DNA from: an uncultured Oceanobacillus sp.
GTDB taxonomy: Bacteria; Bacillota; Bacilli; Bacillales; Amphibacillaceae
DNA length: 48,822 bases
Assembly: GCA_938004015.1 (NCBI GenBank)
Contig: CALKWU010000009.1
Span: 1-48,822 of the forward strand
Direction of reading: 5' to 3'
Below are positions 1 to 6,638 of this stretch, one piece after another. Made by a program: the position numbers and the translations under genes. The notes under the pieces are model-generated. The model was given only the letters and a program-made list of their open reading frames with translations. It did no database searches and was not told where the DNA came from. Each line of letters begins with the position of its first letter. Position 1 is the stretch's first letter.

Positions 1-489
1 CATTTCCCAACCGTCGACATATGTAAGAGTAATAGATTGTTCCGTCAAATGTTTCGCCTGAAGCAGAGCATAGTTCAACGTTTGCTCGGCATCGACATAA
101 TCCGGAAAACCAATCGATTCACTGGCATCCGGGGAAAGCTCCACCAACAACTCTTGCTTCACATTTTTCGGTCGCATGAAGAAATTCGACCAATGACGTT
201 TCATTTTTTCCTCCAACTGGGCAAATGTCCCGTCGAGGTCGAAAACAAAAATGTCCCGTGGAATTTCTACGGTTTCATAGTCGCTCGATGCAACTAAAGG
301 CGGGCCGGCTTGCCATGTCGCCGTCATTTCTTCGATTTTCGCTTTTGCGTCTTCAAAGGAAAGCCCTTCCAATTCGACACCCCCCACCGAAGAACCGTCC
401 GTCACTTTCTTAGCTAGGACGTTAGTAGGAATTACGAACATCAATATAAACATCAGCAACCAAACACTTAACTTTTTCATGACAGACAT
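1..489 (-). CDS. Secreted/anchored protein with YoaR/VanW-type N-terminal domain (partial)
   Basis: Partial gene: 163 codons are visible and the reading frame continues past the left edge. I place the start at ATG 489 because a GGGAGA ribosome site lies about 12 nt upstream; a second in-frame ATG at 480 begins the hydrophobic stretch. The N-terminus (MKKLSVWLLMFILMF, then a small-residue site NVLA) is a signal peptide or membrane anchor. After it comes a segment reading VGGVELEGLSFEDAKAKIEE, which resembles the peptidoglycan-binding YoaR-type domain that often precedes VanW domains; this family call is tentative. The gene sits behind a c-di-GMP-II riboswitch with its own promoter, and a prepilin peptidase gene lies upstream on the same strand. 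A c-di-GMP-controlled surface function, possibly in a pilus operon, is therefore likely but inferred. Confidence 0.7.
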   Translation of the reverse strand, partial: MSVMKKLSVWLLMFILMFVIPTNVLAKKVTDGSSVGGVELEGLSFEDAKAKIEEMTATWQAGPPLVASSDYETVEIPRDIFVFDLDGTFAQLEEKMKRHWSNFFMRPKNVKQELLVELSPDASESIGFPDYVDAEQTLNYALLQAKHLTEQSITLTYVDGWEM

Positions 490-589
490 AGCGTTTCATC
501 ATCTCCCAATCATGAATCAATTGGCGGGGGAAACCACTTTTACACACCAATAGTATTAGTAAATTGTTCTCAATTAACGGGAAATAAAT

Positions 590-636
590 ATAAGAAAACC
601 TCCATTACTGCAATGTATGCAATGTATATGGAGGTC
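590..636 (-). terminator. Intrinsic terminator of the riboswitch expression platform
   Basis: On the minus strand ACCTCCAT (628-635) pairs with ATGGAGGT (598-605), followed by TTTTCTTATATTT. The loop contains a perfect tandem repeat of GCAATGTAT (plus strand 610-618 and 619-627). The 5' arm overlaps the P1 3' arm of the aptamer, so the two helices exclude each other. Confidence 0.8.
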
Positions 637-703
637 GGTTGCGCCACTAGCTCCACACGATCCAAAGCGTCCAATACAGATCGTGCTTCATAACGCTCTC
701 AAT
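628..703 (-). ncRNA. Cyclic-di-GMP-II riboswitch aptamer
   Basis: Read on the minus strand, the segment has the pieces of the class II c-di-GMP aptamer in order. A 7-bp stem (CACGATC at 679-685 with GATCGTG at 656-662) encloses a 16-nt loop containing ATTGGACGCT, followed by the hallmark AGTGGCGCAACCGACC. I recall the Clostridium acetobutylicum aptamer having the same plan: a 6-bp stem, a 16-nt loop with AUUGGGCACU, then AGUGCAACCGACC. The closing helix P1 would pair ATTGAG (698-703) with CTCCAT (628-633), with one mismatch. That 3' arm is also the 5' arm of the following terminator, so ligand binding should favour read-through (an ON switch, inferred). A small extra AT-rich hairpin lies at about 702-718. 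Confidence 0.85.
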
Positions 704-724
704 TAGAATATTTAATTTGCTCCT

Positions 725-753
725 ATAGTACCAGTATTGAATATCATTGTCAA
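725..753 (-). promoter_or_regulatory. Sigma-A promoter of the riboswitch transcript
   Basis: TTGACA (748-753) and TACTAT (725-730) are separated by 17 nt. A TGG just before the -10 gives an extended -10. The predicted start near 718 leaves a leader of about 230 nt before the secreted-protein gene. This is close to consensus, so the riboswitch, not the promoter, is the likely control point. Confidence 0.85.
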
Positions 754-788
754 TGCGATTAGGATATTTTTCATGTTTATTTTATTTG

Positions 789-1544
789 TTAGGCAATTAA
801 ACCTATATAAATGCGAAAAATGGCTTCTCCCCAAAAGTAAGCAAGTAACGCCCCAAACACAATTGAAGGGCCAAATGGCACAGGTTGTTGCCGTTTAATC
901 AACTTGAATGCCATCAAGAGAATGCCGACAACCGCCCCGATCAGGCAAGCGAAAAAGAACGCAAGGAGCACGTCCCGAAGTCCGAGAACGATGCCGAGGA
1001 CGCCAAACAATTTCATATCCCCGGCTCCCATTCCTCCCCGGCTTACAATAATGATCAATGCGAGGAGAGCCATGGCGGCAACGGCTCCTACAATCGGCGA
1101 CCACCACGGGTCAAGCGGCTCGATGATGCGCAAGATGATGAAAAACGGCAAGAAAAACAACAATACTTTGTTCTGGATCATCATATAACGGATGTCGGAA
1201 ACGAAAATGATCATGAGCATTGAGACCAACAATAAAGCGGTAATCATTTCCAACGAAAAACCGAATACCACGTAGCTGACAGAAAAAAACAATCCTGTCA
1301 AACTTTCTGTAATTGGGTAAAGCGGCGAAATTTTCTCTTTGCAATTTCGACATTTTCCACGTTGCAAAAGGTAAGAAAGGACTGGAATCAACTCATACCA
1401 AGATAACGTCTTTTTACAATGCGGGCAGTATGAACGGTCGTTGGTGAATGGTTCATCTTTAGGCGAACGGATACCGACGACATTGAAAAACGAACCGAAG
1501 ACAGTGCCGAATATGAAAAACGACAAAACCACAATGATTTCCAA
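789..1544 (-). CDS. comC: Prepilin peptidase (type IV leader peptidase), ComC family
   Basis: A membrane aspartyl protease that cleaves and N-methylates type IV pilin-like precursors, needed for DNA uptake or pili. Numbered from an upstream TTG at 1553, it has the N-terminal FGSFFNVVGIR motif, a cytoplasmic zinc site of two CxxC pairs (C43/C46 and C68/C71), then multiple membrane helices. The two catalytic aspartates are in VSDIRYMMIQN (D120) and GMGAGD (D179). I place the start at TTG 1544 because AGGGGAG lies 8 nt upstream; a TTG at 1553 abuts that site. Length is 251 aa, as usual. An extended -10 (TGCTATAAT at 1591-1599) gives it its own promoter. In B. subtilis comC is elsewhere, so its place beside a c-di-GMP-controlled operon is notable. 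Confidence 0.9.
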   Translation of the reverse strand: MEIIVVLSFFIFGTVFGSFFNVVGIRSPKDEPFTNDRSYCPHCKKTLSWYELIPVLSYLLQRGKCRNCKEKISPLYPITESLTGLFFSVSYVVFGFSLEMITALLLVSMLMIIFVSDIRYMMIQNKVLLFFLPFFIILRIIEPLDPWWSPIVGAVAAMALLALIIIVSRGGMGAGDMKLFGVLGIVLGLRDVLLAFFFACLIGAVVGILLMAFKLIKRQQPVPFGPSIVFGALLAYFWGEAIFRIYIGLIA

Positions 1545-1590
1545 AGGCCGCAACTCCCCTGATTCACTCGTTTAATCCATTTATACTATG

Positions 1591-1599
1591 ATTATAGCA
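1591..1599 (-). promoter_or_regulatory. Extended -10 promoter of comC
   Basis: TGCTATAAT on the minus strand, about 50 nt before the comC start. There is no convincing -35, which is tolerable for an extended -10 element. Confidence 0.5.
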
Positions 1600-1653
1600 T
1601 TAATAGAATTAAATATATGTGTCTTTTTTGTTAAATTGACGAAAAGACAAAAA

Positions 1654-1694
1654 AACTCCCATACGATGCACCTAGGCAGGTATGGGAGTTTTTC
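1654..1694 (-). terminator. Terminator after UPF0173 hydrolase gene
   Basis: AACTCCCATAC and GTATGGGAGTT form an 11-bp stem flanked by A and T runs on both sides. It closes the hydrolase gene and separates it from comC. Confidence 0.85.
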
Positions 1695-1700
1695 CTTATT

Positions 1701-2381
1701 TTATAATTCGATAAATTCGCCGACTTTCAATGCCCGGCCTTCTCCGGTTTTCACTTTGCTCGCCCAAGCATCTGCGTCCTGCTCGATGACCGGGAATGTG
1801 TTGTAATGGATCGGGACACTGATTTTCGCATTGATCCAGTCAGCGGCGATGAGCGCATCCTCCGGTCCCATCGTGAAATTGTCGCCGATTGGAATAAACG
1901 CGATGTCGATATCATGCATCTCTCCGTACATTTTCAAATCCGAAAATAGCGCCGTGTCCCCGACATGGTAAATCGTTTTTCCTTCGACCGTCAAGATGAT
2001 TCCACCAGGCATACCGCCATAGATGACCGTGCCGTCTTCTTCCTCATAAGAAGAGCCATGGAAAGCTTGCGTGAATTTCACCTTACCGAATTCGAATTCC
2101 CGGGAGCCGCCGATGTGCATCGGATGGGTGTTGAGTCCTTTTTTACCGAGATAAACAGCCAATTCATTCGGTGCCACAACAAGCGCGTCATTCCGTTTTG
2201 CAATTTCCACGGTATCACCGACGTGATCATTATGGGCATGGGTCAGTAATATCGCATCGGCTTTGACCGTGTTTGCATCCAAGTCGCAATTTCCGTTCCC
2301 TGTAATGAATGGATCAATCAAAATCGTATGCTTGTCCGTTTCAACTTTGACGACTGAATGACCGTGATAGGATACTTTCAT
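1701..2381 (-). CDS. ytkL: UPF0173 metal-dependent hydrolase (YtkL-like)
   Basis: A 226-aa metallo-beta-lactamase-fold protein. The metal-binding motif THAHNDH is visible (H48, H50, D52, H53), with further histidines in YHGHS near the start and YHVGDT in the middle. The start is ATG 2381, 6 nt after AGGGGAGA; an upstream in-frame ATG at 2411 has no comparable ribosome site. The family is widespread in Firmicutes and is usually annotated only as a metal-dependent hydrolase of unknown substrate. It appears monocistronic, with a terminator directly behind it. Confidence 0.85.
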   Translation of the reverse strand: MKVSYHGHSVVKVETDKHTILIDPFITGNGNCDLDANTVKADAILLTHAHNDHVGDTVEIAKRNDALVVAPNELAVYLGKKGLNTHPMHIGGSREFEFGKVKFTQAFHGSSYEEEDGTVIYGGMPGGIILTVEGKTIYHVGDTALFSDLKMYGEMHDIDIAFIPIGDNFTMGPEDALIAADWINAKISVPIHYNTFPVIEQDADAWASKVKTGEGRALKVGEFIEL

Positions 2382-2508
2382 CAACAATCTCCCCTTTTTT
2401 AAAAATTCCATCTATATAAAATTAAAACATATTGTTTACGGAAAGTTAAGCGCGATGAGTGTTCATGTCAAATATAGCATGGGTGTTTTTTCCCTACACA
2501 TAATAAGA

Positions 2509-2546
2509 TCACCCCAAAATCGGATACAACTCCAATATTGGGGTGA
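2509..2546 (-). terminator. Terminator-like hairpin after pspA
   Basis: TCACCCCAA and TTGGGGTGA form a 9-bp stem followed on the minus strand by TCTTATTATG. The U-tract is weak. Confidence 0.55.
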
Positions 2547-2561
2547 CCGCCAAACATGTCC

Positions 2562-3248
2562 TTATTCTTCACTTTTGTCTTCGTCTTTTCCGAGTTTTTT
2601 CTTCAATGCTGCTAGTTCATCATCGACATCGTTCGTGACAAGTTCCCGGAATTCATCATCGAGGGTGCGGCTCGCTTGCGACAGGTCTTCAGACGTTTCC
2701 GCTTCTGCTTCAAAGCGCAATACTTTCTCTTCCATCCGCTCAAAACCTTGACGGGATTCGTCTCCACTGATGGAGGACATCGTACGGTTCATCTTCGTAC
2801 GGGTTTTCGCTGATTCTGCACGTGCTTTCAAGGAGTCCTTCCGCAGCTTCATCTCTTGGTATTCCCGCTTCATCTCATCAAGTTTTTCCCGTAGTGATTC
2901 CACATCGGCTTTGGCTTGTTCCCAAGATTCCGTAAGCGTTGCGAGCGTTTTTTCATGTTCTTTTTTATCTTGCAGTGCACGGCGTGCCAAATCGTCGTTC
3001 CCGGCTTCGACGGCTTTTTCCGCTTGTTCCTGGCGTTTGTCGACCATCGCCTGGGCATCGTTCACTTTCCGCTTCAACATTTTTTCATTCGCAATTTGCT
3101 TGGCCACTGCCGCTTCCGCTTCCCGGATATCTTCGCCCATATCACGCAAGAACTGATCCAGCATTTTCACCGGGTCCTCAGCTCTGTCGATCATCGCATT
3201 CAACTCTGAACTCACGACCGTTTTGATTCGTTTGAAAAATTGAAACAC
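2562..3248 (-). CDS. pspA: PspA/IM30 family membrane-stress protein
   Basis: A 228-aa coiled-coil protein of the phage-shock/Vipp1/LiaH family, which assembles into ESCRT-III-like polymers on the inner face of stressed membranes. The family signature is seen at the N-terminus (FQFFKRIKTVVSSELNAMID, then EDPVKMLDQFLRDM), followed by a long charged helix rich in A, E, K and Q. I chose GTG 3248 because GGAGGAG lies 5 nt upstream; an ATG at 3278 would precede the ribosome site. The strong ECF promoter upstream (TGAAAC-N16-CGTA) fits the B. subtilis pspA operon, which is controlled by sigma-W. No partner genes such as ydjGHI follow here. Confidence 0.92.
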   Translation of the reverse strand: MFQFFKRIKTVVSSELNAMIDRAEDPVKMLDQFLRDMGEDIREAEAAVAKQIANEKMLKRKVNDAQAMVDKRQEQAEKAVEAGNDDLARRALQDKKEHEKTLATLTESWEQAKADVESLREKLDEMKREYQEMKLRKDSLKARAESAKTRTKMNRTMSSISGDESRQGFERMEEKVLRFEAEAETSEDLSQASRTLDDEFRELVTNDVDDELAALKKKLGKDEDKSEE

Positions 3249-3330
3249 CTTTTCTCCTCCTTTATGATGATTATCCATGAAAAATCAAATTTTCGATAAA
3301 GCAACACTAGGATGTCTGTTCTCTAGGTAT

Positions 3331-3356
3331 TACGAAGCGTCCTTTAAAAGGTTTCA
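3331..3356 (-). promoter_or_regulatory. ECF sigma (sigma-W-type) promoter of pspA
   Basis: TGAAAC (3351-3356) and CGTA (3331-3334) are separated by exactly 16 nt, which matches the sigma-W consensus. It lies about 80 nt before the pspA start codon. Confidence 0.8.
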
Positions 3357-3389
3357 TAAAAATATAAAAATGCTAAAATAATTTTCCGG

Positions 3390-3411
3390 TGCTATACTAA
3401 TAGTTAGTATA
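3390..3411 (+). promoter_or_regulatory. Promoter and overlapping inverted repeat before pepQ-like gene
   Basis: TGCTATACT (3390-3398) is an extended -10. It overlaps an inverted repeat, TATACTAA-TAG-TTAGTATA (3393-3411), placed like a repressor site. Which protein would bind is unknown. Confidence 0.5.
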
Positions 3412-3431
3412 AGCAAACGAGGTGGAATATC

Positions 3432-4529
3432 GTGAATGAACGAGTCGAACAATTAATCAAAGAATTGCAGAAACATAATTTGGACAGCGCCCTCGTCACG
3501 TCTACGGCAAACTTTTATTATTTGAGCAATTACTACACCGACCCTCACGAACGGGTCATTGCGGTTTATGCGAGCGAAAAAATCGATCCGATTATTTTAG
3601 TACCGAAAATGGAAGAGAGAGATGCGAAAGCGGCCGGTTGGAATGGATTGATCATCAGCTACCACGACCACGAAAATCCTTGGCAGCTTTTGGGGGATTA
3701 TTTGCGTTCCGAAAACAAGCTCCCAACATCCATTGCGATCGAACATGACCACATGACGTTGGAACGGTATGAACAACTGAAAAAACAGTTTCCGGATCAA
3801 CAATTTGTCGATTTGGAAAATATATTGGCGGAAATCCGGGCGATAAAAACGAAAAAAGAGTATACGTTATTGAAACAAGCCGCCCAAATCGCCGATGAAG
3901 CAATCAAAATCGGAGCGGAAGCGATACATGAAGGAATTACGGAATTGGAAGTTGTCGCAAAAATTGAGTATGAAATGAAAAAACAAGGGATCCGTGACAT
4001 GTCTTTTGCGACAACATGCCTATTCGGTGCAAAAACAGCTTCTCCCCATGGTACACCAGGGCAAAGCAAAATTGAAGCCGGGGACTTCGTGTTATTCGAC
4101 CTTGGTGTCGTTTTTGAAGGATACTGCTCGGATATAACGAGAACATTCGCATACAAGTCAGTGACACCGGAACAAAAGGTAATCTATGAAACGGTGTTGA
4201 CTGCGAATGAAAAAGGAATTGAAGCCGCACAAATCAATACGCCGGTAAACCAAGTCGACCTCGCCGCACGGAAATCCATCGAAGCAGAAGGCTATGGCGA
4301 ATATTTCAACCACCGGATCGGCCACGGCTTGGGGATTGAAATCCATGAGTTTCCATCGATGAGCAGCGACAATCCATTGCCGTTGAAAGAAGGCATGTGT
4401 TTCACCATCGAGCCGGGCATTTACATTCCGGGAAAAGGCGGCGTACGAATTGAAGACATGATCTTCATGACGAAAAACGGCCCGGAAGTATTGACGGCAT
4501 TTCCTAAGGAATTGCAAATCATTGGATGA
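3432..4529 (+). CDS. pepQ: Xaa-Pro dipeptidase / aminopeptidase P family (M24)
   Basis: A 365-aa cytosolic metallopeptidase that removes residues next to proline. It has a creatinase-like N-domain (about 1-135) and a pita-bread catalytic domain. All five M24 metal ligands can be read: D223 in FDLG, D234 in CSDITRT, H298 in HRIGHG, E327 in TIEPG and E341 in GGVRIED. The start is GTG 3432 behind GAGGTGG. It appears monocistronic, with a strong terminator shared with convergent ald. It resembles B. subtilis PepQ (YkvY) in length and motifs, though the genomic position differs. Confidence 0.9.
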   Translation: MNERVEQLIKELQKHNLDSALVTSTANFYYLSNYYTDPHERVIAVYASEKIDPIILVPKMEERDAKAAGWNGLIISYHDHENPWQLLGDYLRSENKLPTSIAIEHDHMTLERYEQLKKQFPDQQFVDLENILAEIRAIKTKKEYTLLKQAAQIADEAIKIGAEAIHEGITELEVVAKIEYEMKKQGIRDMSFATTCLFGAKTASPHGTPGQSKIEAGDFVLFDLGVVFEGYCSDITRTFAYKSVTPEQKVIYETVLTANEKGIEAAQINTPVNQVDLAARKSIEAEGYGEYFNHRIGHGLGIEIHEFPSMSSDNPLPLKEGMCFTIEPGIYIPGKGGVRIEDMIFMTKNGPEVLTAFPKELQIIG

Positions 4530-4533
4530 AATA

Positions 4534-4577
4534 CGGGACATGAGCGAATATACCAACCGCTCATGTCCCGTTTATTA
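4534..4577. terminator. Bidirectional terminator between pepQ and ald
   Basis: ACGGGACATGAGCG (4534-4547) and its exact complement (4559-4572) form a 14-bp stem with a T-rich tail on the plus strand, serving both convergent genes. Confidence 0.9.
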
Positions 4578-5690
4578 TTTCAATAATTGATTGACTTGAT
4601 GAAATTCCAACTGATGGGCATCGGCCACTCCATGATGGGTCACATAACCTTTCAACGTATTGATTCCTTTCCGTAAAGCCTCGTTATCAAGAACAGCCCG
4701 TTCAAATCCTTTGTTTGCGATTTGCAGAACATATGGCAACGTTGCGTTCGATAACCCGACAGTCGCCGTTTGCGGAACTGCCCCCGGCATGTTTGGCACC
4801 GTATAATGGACGACACCGTGCTTGACGAAAGTCGGATTATCATGGGTCGTGATCCGGTCACTCGTTTCAAAATTTCCGCCTTGATCGATGGCGACATCCA
4901 CTATGACAGAACCCGGCTCCATCTGTTTCACCATGTCCTCCGTCACCAACACCGGCGCTTTGGCACCCGGAATCAGTACCGAGCCGATGACCAAATCCGA
5001 TTCCTGCACTGATTTTCGGATATTATGCGGATTGGAAATCAAGGTGGTGATGGAAGTGCCGAAAATATCGTCCAATTGGCGTAACCGATCCGGATTCAAG
5101 TCAATGATCGTTACTCGAGCACCTAATCCGGCAGCAACTTTGGCCGCATTCGTCCCGACGACTCCACCACCGATAATCGTCACTTTTCCTCGTTCCGCAC
5201 CCGGTATTCCAGAAAGCAAAATCCCTTTTCCGCCGCGGATTTTTTCCAACAATTGCATCCCGACTTGCGTGACCATTCTCCCGGCGACTTCACTCATCGG
5301 TGTAAGGAGCGGTAAGGATCCGTTCGGCAACTGCACCGTTTCGTATGCAAGTCCAGTCACTTTATTTTCCAGTAATGCTTTCGTCAAATTCGGCTCGTTC
5401 GCCAAATGCAAATACGTAAACAAGATGAGGTCTTCACGTAAATATTGATACTCTTCTTCTTGCGGTTCTTTCACTTTCAATACCAAGTCTTGCGCCCACG
5501 CATCGCCCGGGTCGTCCACGATGACGGCGCCGACTTCTTCGTATTGTTCATCGATGAAATTGGCACCTGCACCGGCACCAGTTTCGACAAACACCTCATG
5601 CCCGGCTTCCGTCAACGAATAGACTCCGGAAGGCGACATGGCGACACGGTTTTCATTGTTCAAAATTTCTTTAGGTATGCCTATCCTCAT
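4575..5690 (-). CDS. ald: Alanine dehydrogenase
   Basis: NAD-dependent L-alanine dehydrogenase (alanine to pyruvate plus ammonia), needed in Bacillus for use of alanine and for normal sporulation. The 371-aa protein starts MRIGIPKE. It carries the substrate residues K74 (LKVKEP) and H95 (YLHLA) and a Rossmann motif GGGVVGTNAAKVAAGLGA. ATG 5690 is chosen because AGGAGG stands 7 nt before it; an upstream TTG at 5696 lies too close to the site. It ends at a strong shared terminator. No operon partner is seen. Confidence 0.95.
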   Translation of the reverse strand: MRIGIPKEILNNENRVAMSPSGVYSLTEAGHEVFVETGAGAGANFIDEQYEEVGAVIVDDPGDAWAQDLVLKVKEPQEEEYQYLREDLILFTYLHLANEPNLTKALLENKVTGLAYETVQLPNGSLPLLTPMSEVAGRMVTQVGMQLLEKIRGGKGILLSGIPGAERGKVTIIGGGVVGTNAAKVAAGLGARVTIIDLNPDRLRQLDDIFGTSITTLISNPHNIRKSVQESDLVIGSVLIPGAKAPVLVTEDMVKQMEPGSVIVDVAIDQGGNFETSDRITTHDNPTFVKHGVVHYTVPNMPGAVPQTATVGLSNATLPYVLQIANKGFERAVLDNEALRKGINTLKGYVTHHGVADAHQLEFHQVNQLLK

Positions 5691-5778
5691 TTTCAATCCT
5701 CCTATGTACGTATTCCATCATATTCCCAATTCTAACAAAATTATGGCTTAAAAGCATCAACAATTACGATAGAAGAAT

Positions 5779-5802
5779 CTACCGGACGGAAAATCCGCCC
5801 GG
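5779..5802 (-). terminator. Hairpin after the 51-aa ORF
   Basis: On the minus strand GCCGGGCGGA and TCCGTCCGGT form an imperfect 10-bp stem, followed by AGATTCTTCT. It is a plausible but weak-tailed terminator. Confidence 0.5.
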
Positions 5803-5812
5803 CAGAATGGTT

Positions 5813-5968
5813 TCATCGGCTTTTATTGTTGAAGTGGTGGATGCCACGGTTGTTTTCCAACTGATCTTCGATGACACCGGTTTGGTAACTTTCATTGATC
5901 TGTTGTTTCACCGCATCCACCCCTTTCGGATCGACAAAATATTTCGCTTGCTTCTTCTCCTTTTCCAA
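5813..5968 (-). CDS. Small charged protein, 51 aa, unknown
   Basis: An ORF of 51 codons starting at TTG 5968, with an excellent ribosome site (AAGGAGGTGG) about 7 nt upstream. The predicted protein begins EKEKKQAKYFVDPKGVDAV and ends HHFNNKSR. It is soluble, lysine-rich and has no membrane helix. I do not recognise a family. A longer in-frame ORF begins at 6040, but that would put the ribosome site inside the gene. It sits between ald and the divergent universal stress gene and is followed by a hairpin. The ribosome site and isolated transcription unit suggest it is real. Confidence 0.6.
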   Translation of the reverse strand: MEKEKKQAKYFVDPKGVDAVKQQINESYQTGVIEDQLENNRGIHHFNNKSR

Positions 5969-6042
5969 TCTAGCCACCTCCTTGCACTTAGTATGTCCTT
6001 TAGTTTGTAACAATGTTGTGATTTTTATTGGTAAAAACATGA

Positions 6043-6071
6043 TTGTAGCGCTTTCAAAAAAGGTATATAAT
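6043..6071 (+). promoter_or_regulatory. Promoter with overlapping cre-like site before usp gene
   Basis: TATAAT (6066-6071) lies 17 nt after TTGTAG (6043-6048). The -35 is embedded in TTGTAGCGCTTTCA (6043-6056). Read on the minus strand this is TGAAAGCGCTACAA, which differs from the CcpA box TGNAANCGNWNNCA at one position. A CcpA site here would repress. Confidence 0.6.
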
Positions 6072-6094
6072 TATAAGAGAAAGGGGAGATAACT

Positions 6095-6523
6095 ATGAAA
6101 TATCAAAATATTGTCATCGCTGTAGACGGATCGGATGCTGCGGAAAAAGCATTTGATAAAGCTGTATCTATAGCAAAAGACCATGATGCTCGCCTTGTGA
6201 TTGCTCATGTTATAGATTCCAGAACGTTTGCGACTGCAGAAGCGTATGATCGCACATTGGCTGAACGTGCGGAAGAATATGCGAAAGAATTGCTCGACTC
6301 TTATATTGAAAAAGCAAGAAACAAAGGACTGGCGGATTTAGTCCGTTGTATTGAATACGGTTCTCCGAAAGCGAAAGTGCCCCGGGACATTGCGCAAGAT
6401 TTTAAAGCCGACTTGATTGTTTGTGGTGCTACCGGAATGAACGCCGTCGAACGTTTCTTGATCGGTAGTGTGTCCGAAAGCATAGCACGACATGCTAAAT
6501 GTGACGTTTTAGTCGTCCGCTGA
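6095..6523 (+). CDS. Universal stress protein (UspA family)
   Basis: A 142-aa single-domain cytosolic protein of the ATP-binding UspA group. It begins NIVIAVDGSDAAEKAF and ends with the phosphate-binding pattern G-x2-G-x9-G-S (GATGMNAVERFLIGS), so ATP binding is likely. The start is ATG 6095 after AAGGGGAG. It is monocistronic with a terminator behind it. A cre-like sequence covers its -35, suggesting repression in rich carbon through CcpA, which is also encoded in this window. The precise role of this class is generally unknown. Confidence 0.9.
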   Translation: MKYQNIVIAVDGSDAAEKAFDKAVSIAKDHDARLVIAHVIDSRTFATAEAYDRTLAERAEEYAKELLDSYIEKARNKGLADLVRCIEYGSPKAKVPRDIAQDFKADLIVCGATGMNAVERFLIGSVSESIARHAKCDVLVVR

Positions 6524-6537
6524 ACAAATTCCACATA

Positions 6538-6566
6538 AAAGCACGCCATTATGGGTGCTTTTTTTG
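6538..6566 (+). terminator. Terminator after usp gene
   Basis: AAAGCACGCC and GGGTGCTTT around ATTAT form the stem, with a run of seven or more T. Confidence 0.8.
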
Positions 6567-6567
6567 T

Positions 6568-6636
6568 GGGACAAAACGGGACAGACCCTTCTTGATCCAA
6601 ATTTTGGGTCAAGAAGGGTCTGTCCCTGTTTGTCCC
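6568..6636. repeat. Long perfect hairpin, REP-like repeat (complete copy)
   Basis: An 18-bp perfect stem (GGGACAGACCCTTCTTGA at 6578-6595 with its complement at 6609-6626) lies inside an outer 8-bp repeat, GGGACAAA (6568-6575) with TTTGTCCC (6629-6636). A shortened relative occurs at 48545-48577. It abuts the ackA stop codon and could also terminate ackA. Its form recalls the REP-type palindromes of Bacillaceae; that classification is inference. Confidence 0.7.
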
Positions 6637-6638
6637 GA

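Larger units (their letters stand above)
490..788. other. Intergenic region comC to secreted-protein gene
   Basis: This roughly 300-base gap holds the promoter, c-di-GMP-II aptamer and terminator described separately, then about 100 nt of untranslated leader down to the ribosome site at 502-507. I see no protein gene in it. Confidence 0.8.

Noticed and set aside
490..788. Considered c-di-GMP class I, THF, SAM and T-box riboswitches for this leader
   Set aside because: Their signature sequences are absent, while the class II c-di-GMP layout and GCAACCGACC tail fit.
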